64,000 bases of DNA from Saprospiraceae bacterium (GTDB taxonomy: Bacteria > Bacteroidota > Bacteroidia > Chitinophagales > Saprospiraceae): NCBI GenBank assembly GCA_020628095.1, contig JAHDFP010000002.1, forward strand, positions 62,001-126,000, written 5' to 3'. Under the pieces are notes generated by a model, which was not told where the DNA came from, ran no database searches, and saw only the letters and a program-made list of their open reading frames with translations. The translations under genes and the position numbers were made by a program. This document shows, piece after piece, positions 52,701 through 60,781 of the stretch (position 1 is the stretch's first letter; every line of letters begins with the position of its first letter).

Positions 52701-53790
52701 TATGGGTGGGTCATATACTATAAGACCTTATAAGAACGATGATTATCTCAATGGTGTAAGTACCCTAGACTTGGTGCTTATCCAAAAACATATTCTAGGA
52801 CAGGAAATATTTGATTCGCCTTATGATATAATTGCGTCAGATGTCAACAACGATGAGCAGATAACATCAGTCGATCTAGTAGAACTGAGAAAACTCATCT
52901 TGGGCATCTATGACGAACTGCCAGAAAATATGAGTTGGAGATTTGTAGATAAAGATTATCGTTTTGCTGATGAGAATAACCCTTGGTCCAGAGATATATC
53001 AGAAACATATAGCATCCTGCATCTAGATAGTGATATGGATATAGACTTTGTAGGAGTCAAGATAGGAGATGTTAACGGTAGTGTCGTCGCTAACCTGAAC
53101 GAAACACAGATAGATCAAAGGCAACACAGATGGCCAGTGGTCTTTGAGATGGAAGATATGAAGTTATCCGATGGTATCGAATATAGAATTCCAGTCTACG
53201 GAAAGAATTACGAACGTGTCACAGGTTTCCAAGGAACTATAAATTTTGATAATAGTCAAGTTGCCAGTTTGGCGATCGAAGATGGTAGTCTTCTTTTGGA
53301 TCAAGAAAACTATTATCTAGATGCAGACAGAGGAATCATGACTTTCAGCTATCATGGCAACGCAGTTGATATATCAGAGAATACAATCTTATTTGAGTTG
53401 GTGATAAAAACTGATAAAAGCGAGGAGTTGTCTGATTTGATTTCCCTAGGGTCTAACTTTACAAGATCAGAGGCTTATAGGGGACATCACGAAATTGTCA
53501 ATATTGAATTTGATTTCAAATCTCAAGGTGGTATAGACATCGTAAAAGCTAAGCCTAATCCTTGGAAAAATAATACAACGATAGAGTTTGAGATTGTTCA
53601 ACCAGGATTAGTTGAGTGGGAGATATATGATGCCAAGGGTCAGCTTGTCTTTAAGTCTGCTGGATCCTTTGAGTCAGGCAAGAATACAATACCTCTAAGA
53701 GAAAATGATCTAGGAGAGGCGGGAATGTATTTTATAAAAATGAAAACTGCGGAATATACAGATGATTATAAGATCATCTTATTAAAATAA
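49771..53790 (+). CDS. Minimal paralogue: signal peptide plus shared HYR/dockerin-like/cohesin-like/T9SS block
   Basis: 1339 aa. Residues 1-39 are a signal peptide with a long n-region (core ATVVCMVIMSVSV, cleavage near RIDAQ). The shared C-terminal block then starts at once at Cys40, so this protein is essentially that block without an N-terminal extension: Ig-like CSVQCIDQINVSLDQNC, an HYR-like pair, a linker with three TGSGS motifs (nt ~50495-50620), EIREWWCSGEE, HYR-like PPSIVCPADFTVS, DDGSWDGCGID, a dockerin-like pair (~990-1055: NGVSTLDLVLIQKHILG, DVNNDEQITSVDLVELRKL), a cohesin-like domain (~1119-1247) and a T9SS type A tail (~1257-1339, KAKPNPW...MYFIKMKT). A fourth TGSGS replaces unrelated residues just before the IERTWSVINWC motif. 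Its size makes it a candidate ancestor, partner or anchor for the giants; which of these is unknown. Confidence 0.85.
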   Translation: MNKNRFWPMWISQSIGQHILRATVVCMVIMSVSVRIDAQCSVQCIDQINVSLDQNCMATITPLMVGATSDAPAPNLQLSLTYNGNAVASNQVDLSHVNQILGFTVTDLSCGNSCWGNITVEYKLAPRIQCPPNDTLPCAAIDDLPLPSASAQCGQSSFEVFLLNEERVALDCDDDYTHIVTRTYRAVADIGEPVDCRQTIHVERLEIDSIRFPQNLSVSCDDPNLIFNSDGFPYPWISDNVMTGSGSVGVPYICLPSPLTGSGSGLGFPLTGSGSAGFFHPLCGPGNTLIPIVPQFDTTTVIDTSGQVIIVDPLDASYCNASITYTDVIMPSGPCVRKAVRTWEIREWWCSGEETRVGFHTIEVKDTTPPSIVCPADFTVSSLDDCSVLVDFPSISATDQCNNEVIVSIDPEGFPLINSNGGTGMLIAGDNKVTYNVRDVCHNRTSCDMTITVQDRVEPVAICERDIVVSISPSGGTFLSAQSLDDGSWDGCGIDSMRVRRMTSECNSQDLEFGETVEICCMDAGSEIMVIFRVYDTSGNFNDCMVRVTAQDKTTPSIACPDRDTIDCRTSYDINNLSLTFGEATAMTQCAASNTIQEEVTPDLNQCGKGKIERKFTMLSPDGIALVSCQQVICIVDSMLFDASMIIWPEDLALTTGTCSIADADPEDLGIPYGTPRFTSGDDQCSLLGFNYTDQVLTGSGSGGCFIIERTWSVINWCDQSQGAFARFNDPNGPQIISSQGNTAPTINDLSDINVGTNNLDCTSGLLSISQSASDDCNTNNLVWSFVLLDSSLDTVSSGATDNFETILSVGQYVIHWRVSDGCGHTTFGAQNVIVSNNKPPSPVCLTNLVFPLDAANDELELWASDFDGGSQQICGNPFSVSIGPDVNNTTITYTCDSIGMREVRLYVTDNVTGNQDFCVSNITITDEGSCPTNRVSIQGDIVTEELQKVYEVEVHLDDISMQMTDVSGNYAFGEMPMGGSYTIRPYKNDDYLNGVSTLDLVLIQKHILGQEIFDSPYDIIASDVNNDEQITSVDLVELRKLILGIYDELPENMSWRFVDKDYRFADENNPWSRDISETYSILHLDSDMDIDFVGVKIGDVNGSVVANLNETQIDQRQHRWPVVFEMEDMKLSDGIEYRIPVYGKNYERVTGFQGTINFDNSQVASLAIEDGSLLLDQENYYLDADRGIMTFSYHGNAVDISENTILFELVIKTDKSEELSDLISLGSNFTRSEAYRGHHEIVNIEFDFKSQGGIDIVKAKPNPWKNNTTIEFEIVQPGLVEWEIYDAKGQLVFKSAGSFESGKNTIPLRENDLGEAGMYFIKMKTAEYTDDYKIILLK

Positions 53791-53791
53791 A

Positions 53792-53806
53792 AATTCGTTA
53801 GCACTA
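53792..53806 (+). repeat. 15-nt 3' untranslated motif, copy 2
   Basis: An identical copy of the motif at 49429-49443, again directly between stop codon and terminator. Confidence 0.6.
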
Positions 53807-53817
53807 GTATTTGTATG

Positions 53818-53847
53818 GAGGTCTTCGATCAGGAGACCTCTTTTTTT
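53818..53847 (+). terminator. Rho-independent terminator of the fourth surface-protein gene
   Basis: A 7-bp perfect stem (GAGGTCT, 53818-53824; AGACCTC, 53834-53840) with a 9-nt loop is followed by seven Ts. It separates the surface-protein cluster from the OmpH genes. Confidence 0.85.
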
Positions 53848-53942
53848 GTGTTTAAAATAAGTAAATTCGCAGCCTAATTGTTATGCTTTTTTGCAATCTG
53901 GTTAAACAATAGTTAAATCAAATGTCAGTGGAATGAATATAA

Positions 53943-53972
53943 TTGCAAAAGGCATTTTTAAAGTATAATTTG
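53943..53972 (+). promoter_or_regulatory. Possible Bacteroidota-type promoter of the ompH pair
   Basis: TTG (53943-53945) and TATAATTTG (53964-53972), 18 nt apart, approximate the -33 TTG and -7 TAnnTTTG boxes of Bacteroidota sigma-70. The start codon is at 53989, which would leave a very short leader. The -7 match is imperfect. Confidence 0.35.
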
Positions 53973-53988
53973 TAATAAAAATAGACTA

Positions 53989-54504
53989 ATGTCCAAAAAA
54001 GTATTTCTTACCATATTTAGTTTTGTGGTCTTAATTACATCCATAAGTGCACAGCGAGTTGCTATCGTAGATGTGTCATCTATTCTGGAGCTTATGCCAG
54101 CATATCAACAGGCACAAAACGAATTGGATAAAACTTCTGCTAAGTGGAGACAGGATATATCGCAGGAGTATGATAAGATCAAAAGTATGTATAACAAATA
54201 TCAAGCAGAGATGGTCTTACTCAGTGAAGAGGTCAAAATAGAAAGAGAAGACGAAATCATGGAGAAGGAAAAAGAGGTCAGAGAAATGCAAAAGAGAAGA
54301 TTCGGACCTGAAGGTGATTTATTTAGAAAGCGTCAGGAACTTATTACACCGATTCAAGATGAGGTGTTCAAAGCCATAGAGGATTATGCTCAGATCAAAG
54401 GTTACGATATTATTTTTGATAAGGCAGGAGCTGCAGGATTATTGTATGCCAATGAAGAATATGATAAGACGGCTGAGATAAAGAGAGAATTAGGGATCAA
54501 ATAA
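53989..54504 (+). CDS. OmpH/Skp family periplasmic chaperone (first copy)
   Basis: 171 aa. A signal peptide (~1-21, VFLTIFSFVVLITSISAQ) precedes the family's opening strand RVAIVDVSSILELMPAYQQA, a long charged coiled-coil (~40-125, rich in Lys/Glu) and the closing strand YDIIFDKAGAAGLLYA. Length and layout fit OmpH/Skp, a trimeric chaperone that carries unfolded outer-membrane proteins through the periplasm. It is the first gene of a probable three-gene unit, 13 nt before the next copy. In many Bacteroidota such pairs follow bamA; no bamA is seen here. The specific clients are unknown. Confidence 0.85.
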   Translation: MSKKVFLTIFSFVVLITSISAQRVAIVDVSSILELMPAYQQAQNELDKTSAKWRQDISQEYDKIKSMYNKYQAEMVLLSEEVKIEREDEIMEKEKEVREMQKRRFGPEGDLFRKRQELITPIQDEVFKAIEDYAQIKGYDIIFDKAGAAGLLYANEEYDKTAEIKRELGIK

Positions 54505-54517
54505 AAAGAAAATTACA

Positions 54518-55027
54518 ATGAAAAAATTCTATTCAATATTATTAGTCGCAGCGCTTTTTTTTACTAGTGGCGAACTATTAAGTCAAAAATTCGGGTATGT
54601 AGATACAGCTAATCTGCTTGCGCAAATACCTGATGTCAAAGAAGCTAATTCCAACATAGAAACTTTCACTGCACAGTTCCAAAAGAAGGGTCAGGATATG
54701 ATCAAGGCATTACAAGCCAAATATGTTGAGCTAGAGCAAAAGCAAAAAACGGGTTCTATTTCTCCACAACAGTTAGAGCAGGAAGCCCAGATACTAAAAC
54801 AGGAGGAAGCGGCCATAATAAAATTTGAGCAAGATAGTCAGCAGAAAATCCTGAAGAAGCAGGATGATCTCATGACGCCGCTGAGAGAAAAAATACAAAA
54901 AGCAATCAGTGATGTCGCTACTGAGAACGGTTACGATTACATCTTCGATCTTAGTACTGGTGTTGTGTTATATGCTGATGAGGGAACAGATGTCAGCCCA
55001 CTTGTCAAGTCTAAGCTCAATCTCTAA
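54518..55027 (+). CDS. OmpH/Skp family periplasmic chaperone (second copy)
   Basis: 169 aa. It has a signal peptide (~1-22, ILLVAALFFTSGELLSQ), then KFGYVDTANLLAQIPDVKEA, a Gln/Lys/Glu-rich coiled-coil (~45-130), and YDYIFDLSTGVVLYADEG at the end. It is clearly the same family as the gene just upstream but strongly diverged, so this is an old duplication and the two may form mixed or separate trimers. It is probably co-transcribed with its neighbour (13-nt gap). Confidence 0.85.
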   Translation: MKKFYSILLVAALFFTSGELLSQKFGYVDTANLLAQIPDVKEANSNIETFTAQFQKKGQDMIKALQAKYVELEQKQKTGSISPQQLEQEAQILKQEEAAIIKFEQDSQQKILKKQDDLMTPLREKIQKAISDVATENGYDYIFDLSTGVVLYADEGTDVSPLVKSKLNL

Positions 55028-55060
55028 TAAAAGGTAGTATCCTAAAACAAGATTATAATC

Positions 55061-55561
55061 ATGAAGTATAGTATTGGTATTTTATTGATTCTATTTTTTT
55101 CTTCATTACATGGTCAGGAGATAATAAAAGAAAAAGCGCAAGCCTACGCGGACGCTTATGTCAATAGTAGTTTCCTGGAAGTTGCAGAAATGACACACCC
55201 TTCTTTAGTAGAAATGAGCGGTGGGTCGGAGTATGTTATAGAGGATCTCAAAGCAGAAAGAAATATAACAACCGAACAAGGTCTGGTATATACAAAAGCG
55301 GTCGTCGGCGAGCCAGCCAAAATCATTGCCCATGAAGGTGAGCTCCAAGCCGTGGTACCTGTTGTCTATCATATGCAACAGCAGGACAAAGAGTACACTA
55401 ATGCATCCAGTATACTTGCAGTATCTAAGGACGAGGGCAAAACCTATAGTTTTGTCAACTTATTACAACATGACAAAGAAAGTATCAATTTCTTTATCAA
55501 GAATCTAAGTCCAGAGATAGAATTTAGTAATCCAAGTTCGTTTGATACTATAGAGAAGTAA
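55061..55561 (+). CDS. Small exported protein of unknown function
   Basis: 166 aa. The signal peptide is MKYSIGILLILFFSSLHGQ (~1-19). The mature part begins with an amphipathic helix (EKAQAYADAYVNSSFLEVAEMTHPSLVEMSGG) and continues as alternating strands (VVGEPAKIIAHEGELQAVVPVVYHM, then SSILAVSKDEGKTYSFVNL). The helix followed by a curved sheet is reminiscent of NTF2/SnoaL-like folds, but I cannot confirm this. It lies 33 nt after the second ompH gene on the same strand, so it may be co-transcribed. No catalytic motif is evident. Confidence 0.65.
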   Translation: MKYSIGILLILFFSSLHGQEIIKEKAQAYADAYVNSSFLEVAEMTHPSLVEMSGGSEYVIEDLKAERNITTEQGLVYTKAVVGEPAKIIAHEGELQAVVPVVYHMQQQDKEYTNASSILAVSKDEGKTYSFVNLLQHDKESINFFIKNLSPEIEFSNPSSFDTIEK

Positions 55562-55572
55562 TCCTGGGATTA
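55559..55572. terminator. Possible shared hairpin between convergent genes
   Basis: TAATCC-TG-GGATTA spans the stop codon of the small exported protein and the 16-nt gap to the GH31 stop codon. It is short, and no good T tract follows on the plus strand, so it is only a weak candidate for a bidirectional terminator. Confidence 0.2.
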
Positions 55573-55577
55573 ATATT

Positions 55578-57953
55578 TCATTTTATCTCTATTGTTTCAA
55601 AATCGAATGGAATAAGATCGTTACGACTTAGTTCTTTACCATCGACGGATAGGCTTACATGAGAATCGAATCCATGTAATACAGATTTATAGCTTTTGAC
55701 AGATCCAGAATAAGAATTCAAATCTGATTTTATTTGTTGGATGGAATACTTGTCAGAATCCGTTGTTGTTCGGAATGTAGTGAATGTGCACAATTCTTCT
55801 TTTTCGTAATCATATCCATCAAAGTCGTCAAGGTAAAGATGACTTTCACTATTACGAAGAGACTTATAAATATGTAGATCTATAGTCTCGATAGATTTTT
55901 CTCCGACATACTGCTGCACTGGAAAGTAAGGAATGATAGATCCTGCTTGTATAAATATGGCCGCCTTATCGATAGGTGTGTCGATATCATACTCGTTTTG
56001 ACCTTCGTATGATTCTTTTGTCCAGAAATTATACCATCTACCTCGTGGAAGATATATTCGCTGACTTAGCTCATGTTCCCTTGTACTTGGAAACATCAAG
56101 ATATGATCACCGCACATAAAGCCGTGATCATAATCGATGAGCTTTTGGTCGCCCTGATCTACAAATACTAATGGCCTCATCATCGGAGTACCATATTTAT
56201 AATACTGATAAAAACAGGTATATAGATAGGGTAGTAACTGATATCTTAATTCTACATATTGTCGGAAGATATTGGTACACTCGTCACCAAATACCCAAGG
56301 CTCTTGATCGCCATGGTCTCCTGACGAATGTACACGACAGAATGGATGAAATATGCCTAACTGAATCCAGCGGATCATCATCTCAGGAGTAGGCTGTCCT
56401 ATAAATCCTCCTATATCAGACCCGCAGAAAGAAACACCTGATATAGCTAATCTCTGTGCTTGTACGCTAGCAAGATATATGTGTGACCAATCCGCTATAT
56501 TGTCTCCTGTCCATACGGAAGAATAACGTTGCATACCAGCATACCCTGATCTAGTAATGATCAGCGTACGCTTATCTCCACGATATTTTTTGACACCGTC
56601 GGCCGTAGCTCGCGCCATCTGCATTCCGTAGATATTATGCGCTTTCCTATGACTTGTCAGATCACCATCATGATCATGCAATACATCCATCGGAAAAGTT
56701 TTGCTTTCTACTTCGAACAAGGCGGGTTCGTTCATGTCATTCCATACACCAGCGATACCGATATCTTCTATAAGTTCTTTATATAGACCACTCCACCAAC
56801 TGCGGACTTCGGCCTTAGTAAAGTCTGGGAAGTAGCACTCACCTGGCCAAACTTTACCTTCTACATAAGGTCCGTCAATTCTCTTGCAGAAGTAATCATT
56901 CTCTAAGCCCTCTTTGAACACATGATACTCTGGATCTTTTTTGATGCCAGGATCAATGATAACCATAGTTTGATATCCCATGGCCTTTAGATTATCGACC
57001 ATGTTTTTGGGGTTGGGAAATTTTTCTTCGTCCCAAGTAAAACATCGAAAGCCATCCATATAATCTATATCAAGATAGAGCGCGTCACAAGGAATGCGAT
57101 ATTCTCTCATCTTTTGGGCTATGTCCATTACTTTTGATTCTGGATAATAGCTCCACTTGCATTGCTGATAACCTAAGGCCCAGAGAGGAGGCATTTCTGC
57201 CGTTCCTGTAAGTTGGGTATAGCGTTGTGCCACGTCTATTAGCTGTGGTCCTGCGATGAAGTAATAATTCATTTCTCCACCTTGCGACCAGAAGCTCATC
57301 ACATTACTTCTTTCTTTACCAAAGTCAAAAAATGACTTGAAAGAATTATCAAAAAAGATTCCATAAGCTCCATGATCGTGCAGACCATAGAATAGAGGAA
57401 TGCTCTTATATAATGGATCCGTATTCTTATGATAGCCGTACTCATCGGTACCCCAATTGACAAATCTCTTGCCTTTCAGATTCAGCTCCGTTGCTTTGTC
57501 CCCAAGTCCGAAATAGTTTTCTCCATACTGCTGCATCTTACTGTTCTGTACGATATAACCACCATATTTGAGATTTTTCTCCCAGTGAAACCCTTTCTCA
57601 TCGTCACTTAATATTCTTCCCTGCTTATCATAGATACTTATCATTAAGTTTTGCTTGCTTATATGGCAGTCTAGATGTAAGGTAGATATTTTGAGTGAGG
57701 TGTCGCTTTCTGCAACCTGCACTTTTTCTGTAGAAGGTATGAAATCAGGGTCAAGACCATAAGAAAAATCCCTATCAAATCTTCCCTCTATGGCATATCT
57801 AAATCGCAGTATGTGTTCTGATATAACATGTACCCTAAGCCTGAGATTTTGACTATCTACTATTTCAATATATCCAGGTTCTGATCGGTAAATCACATAT
57901 TGACCAGGATGTGATTCTACATCAGAGTAGTTAATAGACTTCATGCCTGCCAT
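55578..57953 (-). CDS. Glycoside hydrolase family 31 alpha-glucosidase
   Basis: 791 aa without a signal peptide, so probably cytoplasmic. The GH31 (beta/alpha)8 signatures are present: ALYLDIDYMDGFRCFTWD, GVWNDMNEPALFE with the catalytic nucleophile Asp406, and SFCGSDIGGF with the acid/base Asp513. An N-terminal beta-sandwich (~1-230) and C-terminal beta-domains flank the barrel, as usual for the family. It releases glucose from non-reducing alpha-linked ends; alpha-1,4 maltooligosaccharide is the likely substrate from context, although xylosidase or glucan-lyase activities exist in GH31. It is the last gene of the glg operon, 79 nt after glgC, and may recycle glycogen fragments. Met4 is an alternative start. 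Confidence 0.88.
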   Translation of the reverse strand: MAGMKSINYSDVESHPGQYVIYRSEPGYIEIVDSQNLRLRVHVISEHILRFRYAIEGRFDRDFSYGLDPDFIPSTEKVQVAESDTSLKISTLHLDCHISKQNLMISIYDKQGRILSDDEKGFHWEKNLKYGGYIVQNSKMQQYGENYFGLGDKATELNLKGKRFVNWGTDEYGYHKNTDPLYKSIPLFYGLHDHGAYGIFFDNSFKSFFDFGKERSNVMSFWSQGGEMNYYFIAGPQLIDVAQRYTQLTGTAEMPPLWALGYQQCKWSYYPESKVMDIAQKMREYRIPCDALYLDIDYMDGFRCFTWDEEKFPNPKNMVDNLKAMGYQTMVIIDPGIKKDPEYHVFKEGLENDYFCKRIDGPYVEGKVWPGECYFPDFTKAEVRSWWSGLYKELIEDIGIAGVWNDMNEPALFEVESKTFPMDVLHDHDGDLTSHRKAHNIYGMQMARATADGVKKYRGDKRTLIITRSGYAGMQRYSSVWTGDNIADWSHIYLASVQAQRLAISGVSFCGSDIGGFIGQPTPEMMIRWIQLGIFHPFCRVHSSGDHGDQEPWVFGDECTNIFRQYVELRYQLLPYLYTCFYQYYKYGTPMMRPLVFVDQGDQKLIDYDHGFMCGDHILMFPSTREHELSQRIYLPRGRWYNFWTKESYEGQNEYDIDTPIDKAAIFIQAGSIIPYFPVQQYVGEKSIETIDLHIYKSLRNSESHLYLDDFDGYDYEKEELCTFTTFRTTTDSDKYSIQQIKSDLNSYSGSVKSYKSVLHGFDSHVSLSVDGKELSRNDLIPFDFETIEIK

Positions 57954-58032
57954 AATTCTTCTTTGTATAAAAATTTGCTAATATATAAGAAAACCCTATT
58001 CTGTCTAGAGCAGATACAAGTTCTATCTTTCT

Positions 58033-59325
58033 TTATTCTATTCTTGTTCCTTTTTTGATGTAGGCTCCCTTTTTGACCACGACTATCCCTTGTCGGACAC
58101 AATAGGTTTCTGTCTCTACATCTTCGAGATCTTCATGTCCTCGTATATAGACGTTATCACCTATTTTGACATTTTTATCGAGGATAGCATTTTCTATATA
58201 ACAATTATTTCCTATTCCAAGTAATTGATTATCTGGTAACTCACTGAGGTCGTTAACGGTTTGGTAATAGTTGTTGCCCATAACAATGCTATTGATAATA
58301 CTTGTTTTCTGACCTATCCTTGACCGCACACCGATGATACTTTTTTGTATAAGTTCTGCGTGGCATATACAACCTTCTGATAATAAGCCATGACTTATCT
58401 GAGTTCCAAATATTTTGGTCGGAGCAAGCATTCTGGAATGCGTATATATCTTATTGTCGTTGTCATAGATATGAAATGGTGGTAAGAAATCTGTGAGCAT
58501 GATATTAGCTTCTAAGAAAGAAGGTATATCACCGATATCTGCCCAGTAACCATCATATAAATAGCTGGCCACTTTATATTGGTCATGGTTGACAGCATAA
58601 GGAATTATTTCTTTACCAAAATCATTCGCATTACTTTTTTCTTGGAATAATTGATTGAGAATTTTTCTGTTGAAAACATAAATACCCATCGACGCCAAAT
58701 ACTCCTTTTTTTGATCTAAATGTTTATCTGGTAGTTCTGATTTCCAATCATCAACAATGTCTAAGCCCGGCTTTTCTATAAAGGCACTTATTATTCCTTC
58801 TTTATTGACCTTCATTATACCAAAACCAGTGGTATCTTTTTTTACTACAGGAATGGTGGCGATAGTAACATCGGCAGACTGGGATACGTGATAATTTACT
58901 ATGGATTCCAGATCCATACTATATAATTGGTCTCCTGAGAGTACCAGCACATAATCATAGTCGATGCGCTCTAGTCGTGGAATGGATTGTCTTACGGCAT
59001 CTGCTGTTCCTTGAAACCATTCCTTATTTTCCATAGTTTGCTCTGCCGCTAAGATATCTACGAATCCATTGGTAAATAGATCAAAACGGTATGTGTTTTT
59101 GATATGCTGGTTGAGGGAAGCCGAGTTGTACATTGTGAGTACAAACATTTTTTTTATGTTAGAATTGATACAGTTACTTATAGGTATATCTATGAGTCTG
59201 TATTTGCCAGCAAGTGGGACGGCTGGTTTAGATCTTGACTTAGTAAGGGGATATAGTCTTGATCCGACACCACCACCCAATATGACGGCTGCAGTTTTTT
59301 CTGTCAAGTTCTTTTTTGTGTTCAT
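58033..59325 (-). CDS. glgC: Glucose-1-phosphate adenylyltransferase (ADP-glucose pyrophosphorylase)
   Basis: 430 aa, close to the 431 aa of E. coli GlgC. It makes ADP-glucose from ATP and glucose-1-phosphate, the committed step of glycogen synthesis. Visible signatures are the nucleotide-binding GGGVGSRLYPLTKSRSKPAVPLAGKYRLIDIPISNC, the LSGDQLY segment, GFGIMKV...FIEKPG for the sugar-phosphate site, and MGIYVFN. The C-terminal third (from ~300) is a left-handed beta-helix with hexapeptide-type repeats (IGVRSRIGQKTSI, NAILDKNVKIGDNVYIRG). The gene lies 10 nt after glgA, so the two are surely in one transcript. The effector specificity cannot be read from the sequence. Confidence 0.93.
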   Translation of the reverse strand: MNTKKNLTEKTAAVILGGGVGSRLYPLTKSRSKPAVPLAGKYRLIDIPISNCINSNIKKMFVLTMYNSASLNQHIKNTYRFDLFTNGFVDILAAEQTMENKEWFQGTADAVRQSIPRLERIDYDYVLVLSGDQLYSMDLESIVNYHVSQSADVTIATIPVVKKDTTGFGIMKVNKEGIISAFIEKPGLDIVDDWKSELPDKHLDQKKEYLASMGIYVFNRKILNQLFQEKSNANDFGKEIIPYAVNHDQYKVASYLYDGYWADIGDIPSFLEANIMLTDFLPPFHIYDNDNKIYTHSRMLAPTKIFGTQISHGLLSEGCICHAELIQKSIIGVRSRIGQKTSIINSIVMGNNYYQTVNDLSELPDNQLLGIGNNCYIENAILDKNVKIGDNVYIRGHEDLEDVETETYCVRQGIVVVKKGAYIKKGTRIE

Positions 59326-59335
59326 TGTTCTTTTG

Positions 59336-60781
59336 TTAGGTGGTTACTTTTTTTAGGTATCTCTTATATAGCGATATATATTCTTGGGCTGATTTGTTCC
59401 AGGAATAGTTAAGTTGACTTATAAATTTAATTTGATTTTGTAATCGGGTCCTGTTTTGATAGAGTTCGGTAACACGTTTATAATTATATAGAAAATCTTC
59501 TGGTTTTAGTCCTTTCAGCACAAGGCCTTCTCCGCCATCATCTATATCTCTCACAGTATCTTTTAGGCCTCCTATCTCATGCACGATGGGAATGGTCCCA
59601 TATCGCATCGCGAACAGTTGGTTAAGCCCACAGGGTTCGAACCGTGATGGCATCATCATAAAATCACAGCCCGCATAGAGCTTTCTGGCGACGGATTCGT
59701 TATACATGATAAGTGCTATGACTTCTCTTGGATATTTGTCAGAGAGCCCTTTTACCTTTTGTTCGATAATCTTATCACCAGATCCAAGTATGATGAAATT
59801 AATTTTCAGGTTAGAACTCAGAGCTTCTTCGATACTATGACATAATAGGTCTGCTCCTTTCTGATGTGCAAAGCGACCAATAAATCCAATAAGGGGCCTT
59901 CTTCTTACAAGATTATATTCTTGTACGAGAGCATTTTTATTTTCTGATTTAAAATTTTTGAAATTACTTCCTTTAAGTTTAGAGTACGTCATTTCATCTG
60001 TGGCGGGATTCCAGATTTGATCGTCTATTCCATTTAGTATTCCACTACATTTTTCTTTTTCTTGGTGATACAAAGATTGAAGTGTGTCGGAATTTTCGAT
60101 GATCTCTTGCATATAATTGGGAGAGACCGTATTGACGTGCCAGGCACATTTAATGGCGGATGCCAAACTATGAATTTGATTATCCCAGTCAAGCAGACCG
60201 TTATGTTTTAGATCATAGTTAGGTAACTGATTTTTATGTTTCCAATCGAAGGCACCGTGATATTGTCCGTTGTGTATAGTAAATATTATTGGTTTGTCTT
60301 TGAGCTTATGATAGTCAGGCGAATATTGAGTCATAAAGGGTATGAGTCCGGTCATGTGATCATGGCAATGTATAACATCGGGAGAATACTTTTCGACGGA
60401 TAGCCATTGTAGCACAGATCTTTGAAAACTAATATTCCTCTCTACTTCATCAGCAAATCCTTTTCCGTCTGAATGCAGATATATGCTAGGCCTATCAAAT
60501 TTTCCTTTGATATCTGCAAAGTATAAGGCGTAGCCAAGAGTTTGGTCGATTACTTTATTAATACTGAAATGAATAGTCTCATTATCTACTGAGATGGAAG
60601 AGCTATAAACTTTCTCTTTGGTTTGTTCAGATATCCAAGGCAAGTTATACTGAGGAATAATAACTTCAGCCGAGAAGCCATTTTGATTTTGATATTTGGG
60701 TAGTGCGCCTACCACATCTCCTAGCCCACCGGCTTTAGCAGCGGGATAGCATTCAGTAGCTATATGTATGACTTTAGGCAT
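59336..60781 (-). CDS. glgA: Glycogen synthase (ADP-glucose type, GT5)
   Basis: 481 aa. It extends alpha-1,4-glucan from ADP-glucose. The N-terminal KxGGL motif is present (AKAGGLGDVVGALPK, residues 15-29), as are the substrate-loop HCHDHMTGLIPF, GILNGIDDQIWNP, the second-domain IGRFAHQKGADLL and the catalytic-site MMPSRFEPCGLNQLFAMRYGTIPIV. The length is typical. Its start codon lies inside the end of glgB (8-nt overlap, 60774-60781), which indicates translational coupling. It is followed 10 nt later by glgC. Confidence 0.93.
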   Translation of the reverse strand: MPKVIHIATECYPAAKAGGLGDVVGALPKYQNQNGFSAEVIIPQYNLPWISEQTKEKVYSSSISVDNETIHFSINKVIDQTLGYALYFADIKGKFDRPSIYLHSDGKGFADEVERNISFQRSVLQWLSVEKYSPDVIHCHDHMTGLIPFMTQYSPDYHKLKDKPIIFTIHNGQYHGAFDWKHKNQLPNYDLKHNGLLDWDNQIHSLASAIKCAWHVNTVSPNYMQEIIENSDTLQSLYHQEKEKCSGILNGIDDQIWNPATDEMTYSKLKGSNFKNFKSENKNALVQEYNLVRRRPLIGFIGRFAHQKGADLLCHSIEEALSSNLKINFIILGSGDKIIEQKVKGLSDKYPREVIALIMYNESVARKLYAGCDFMMMPSRFEPCGLNQLFAMRYGTIPIVHEIGGLKDTVRDIDDGGEGLVLKGLKPEDFLYNYKRVTELYQNRTRLQNQIKFISQLNYSWNKSAQEYISLYKRYLKKVTT

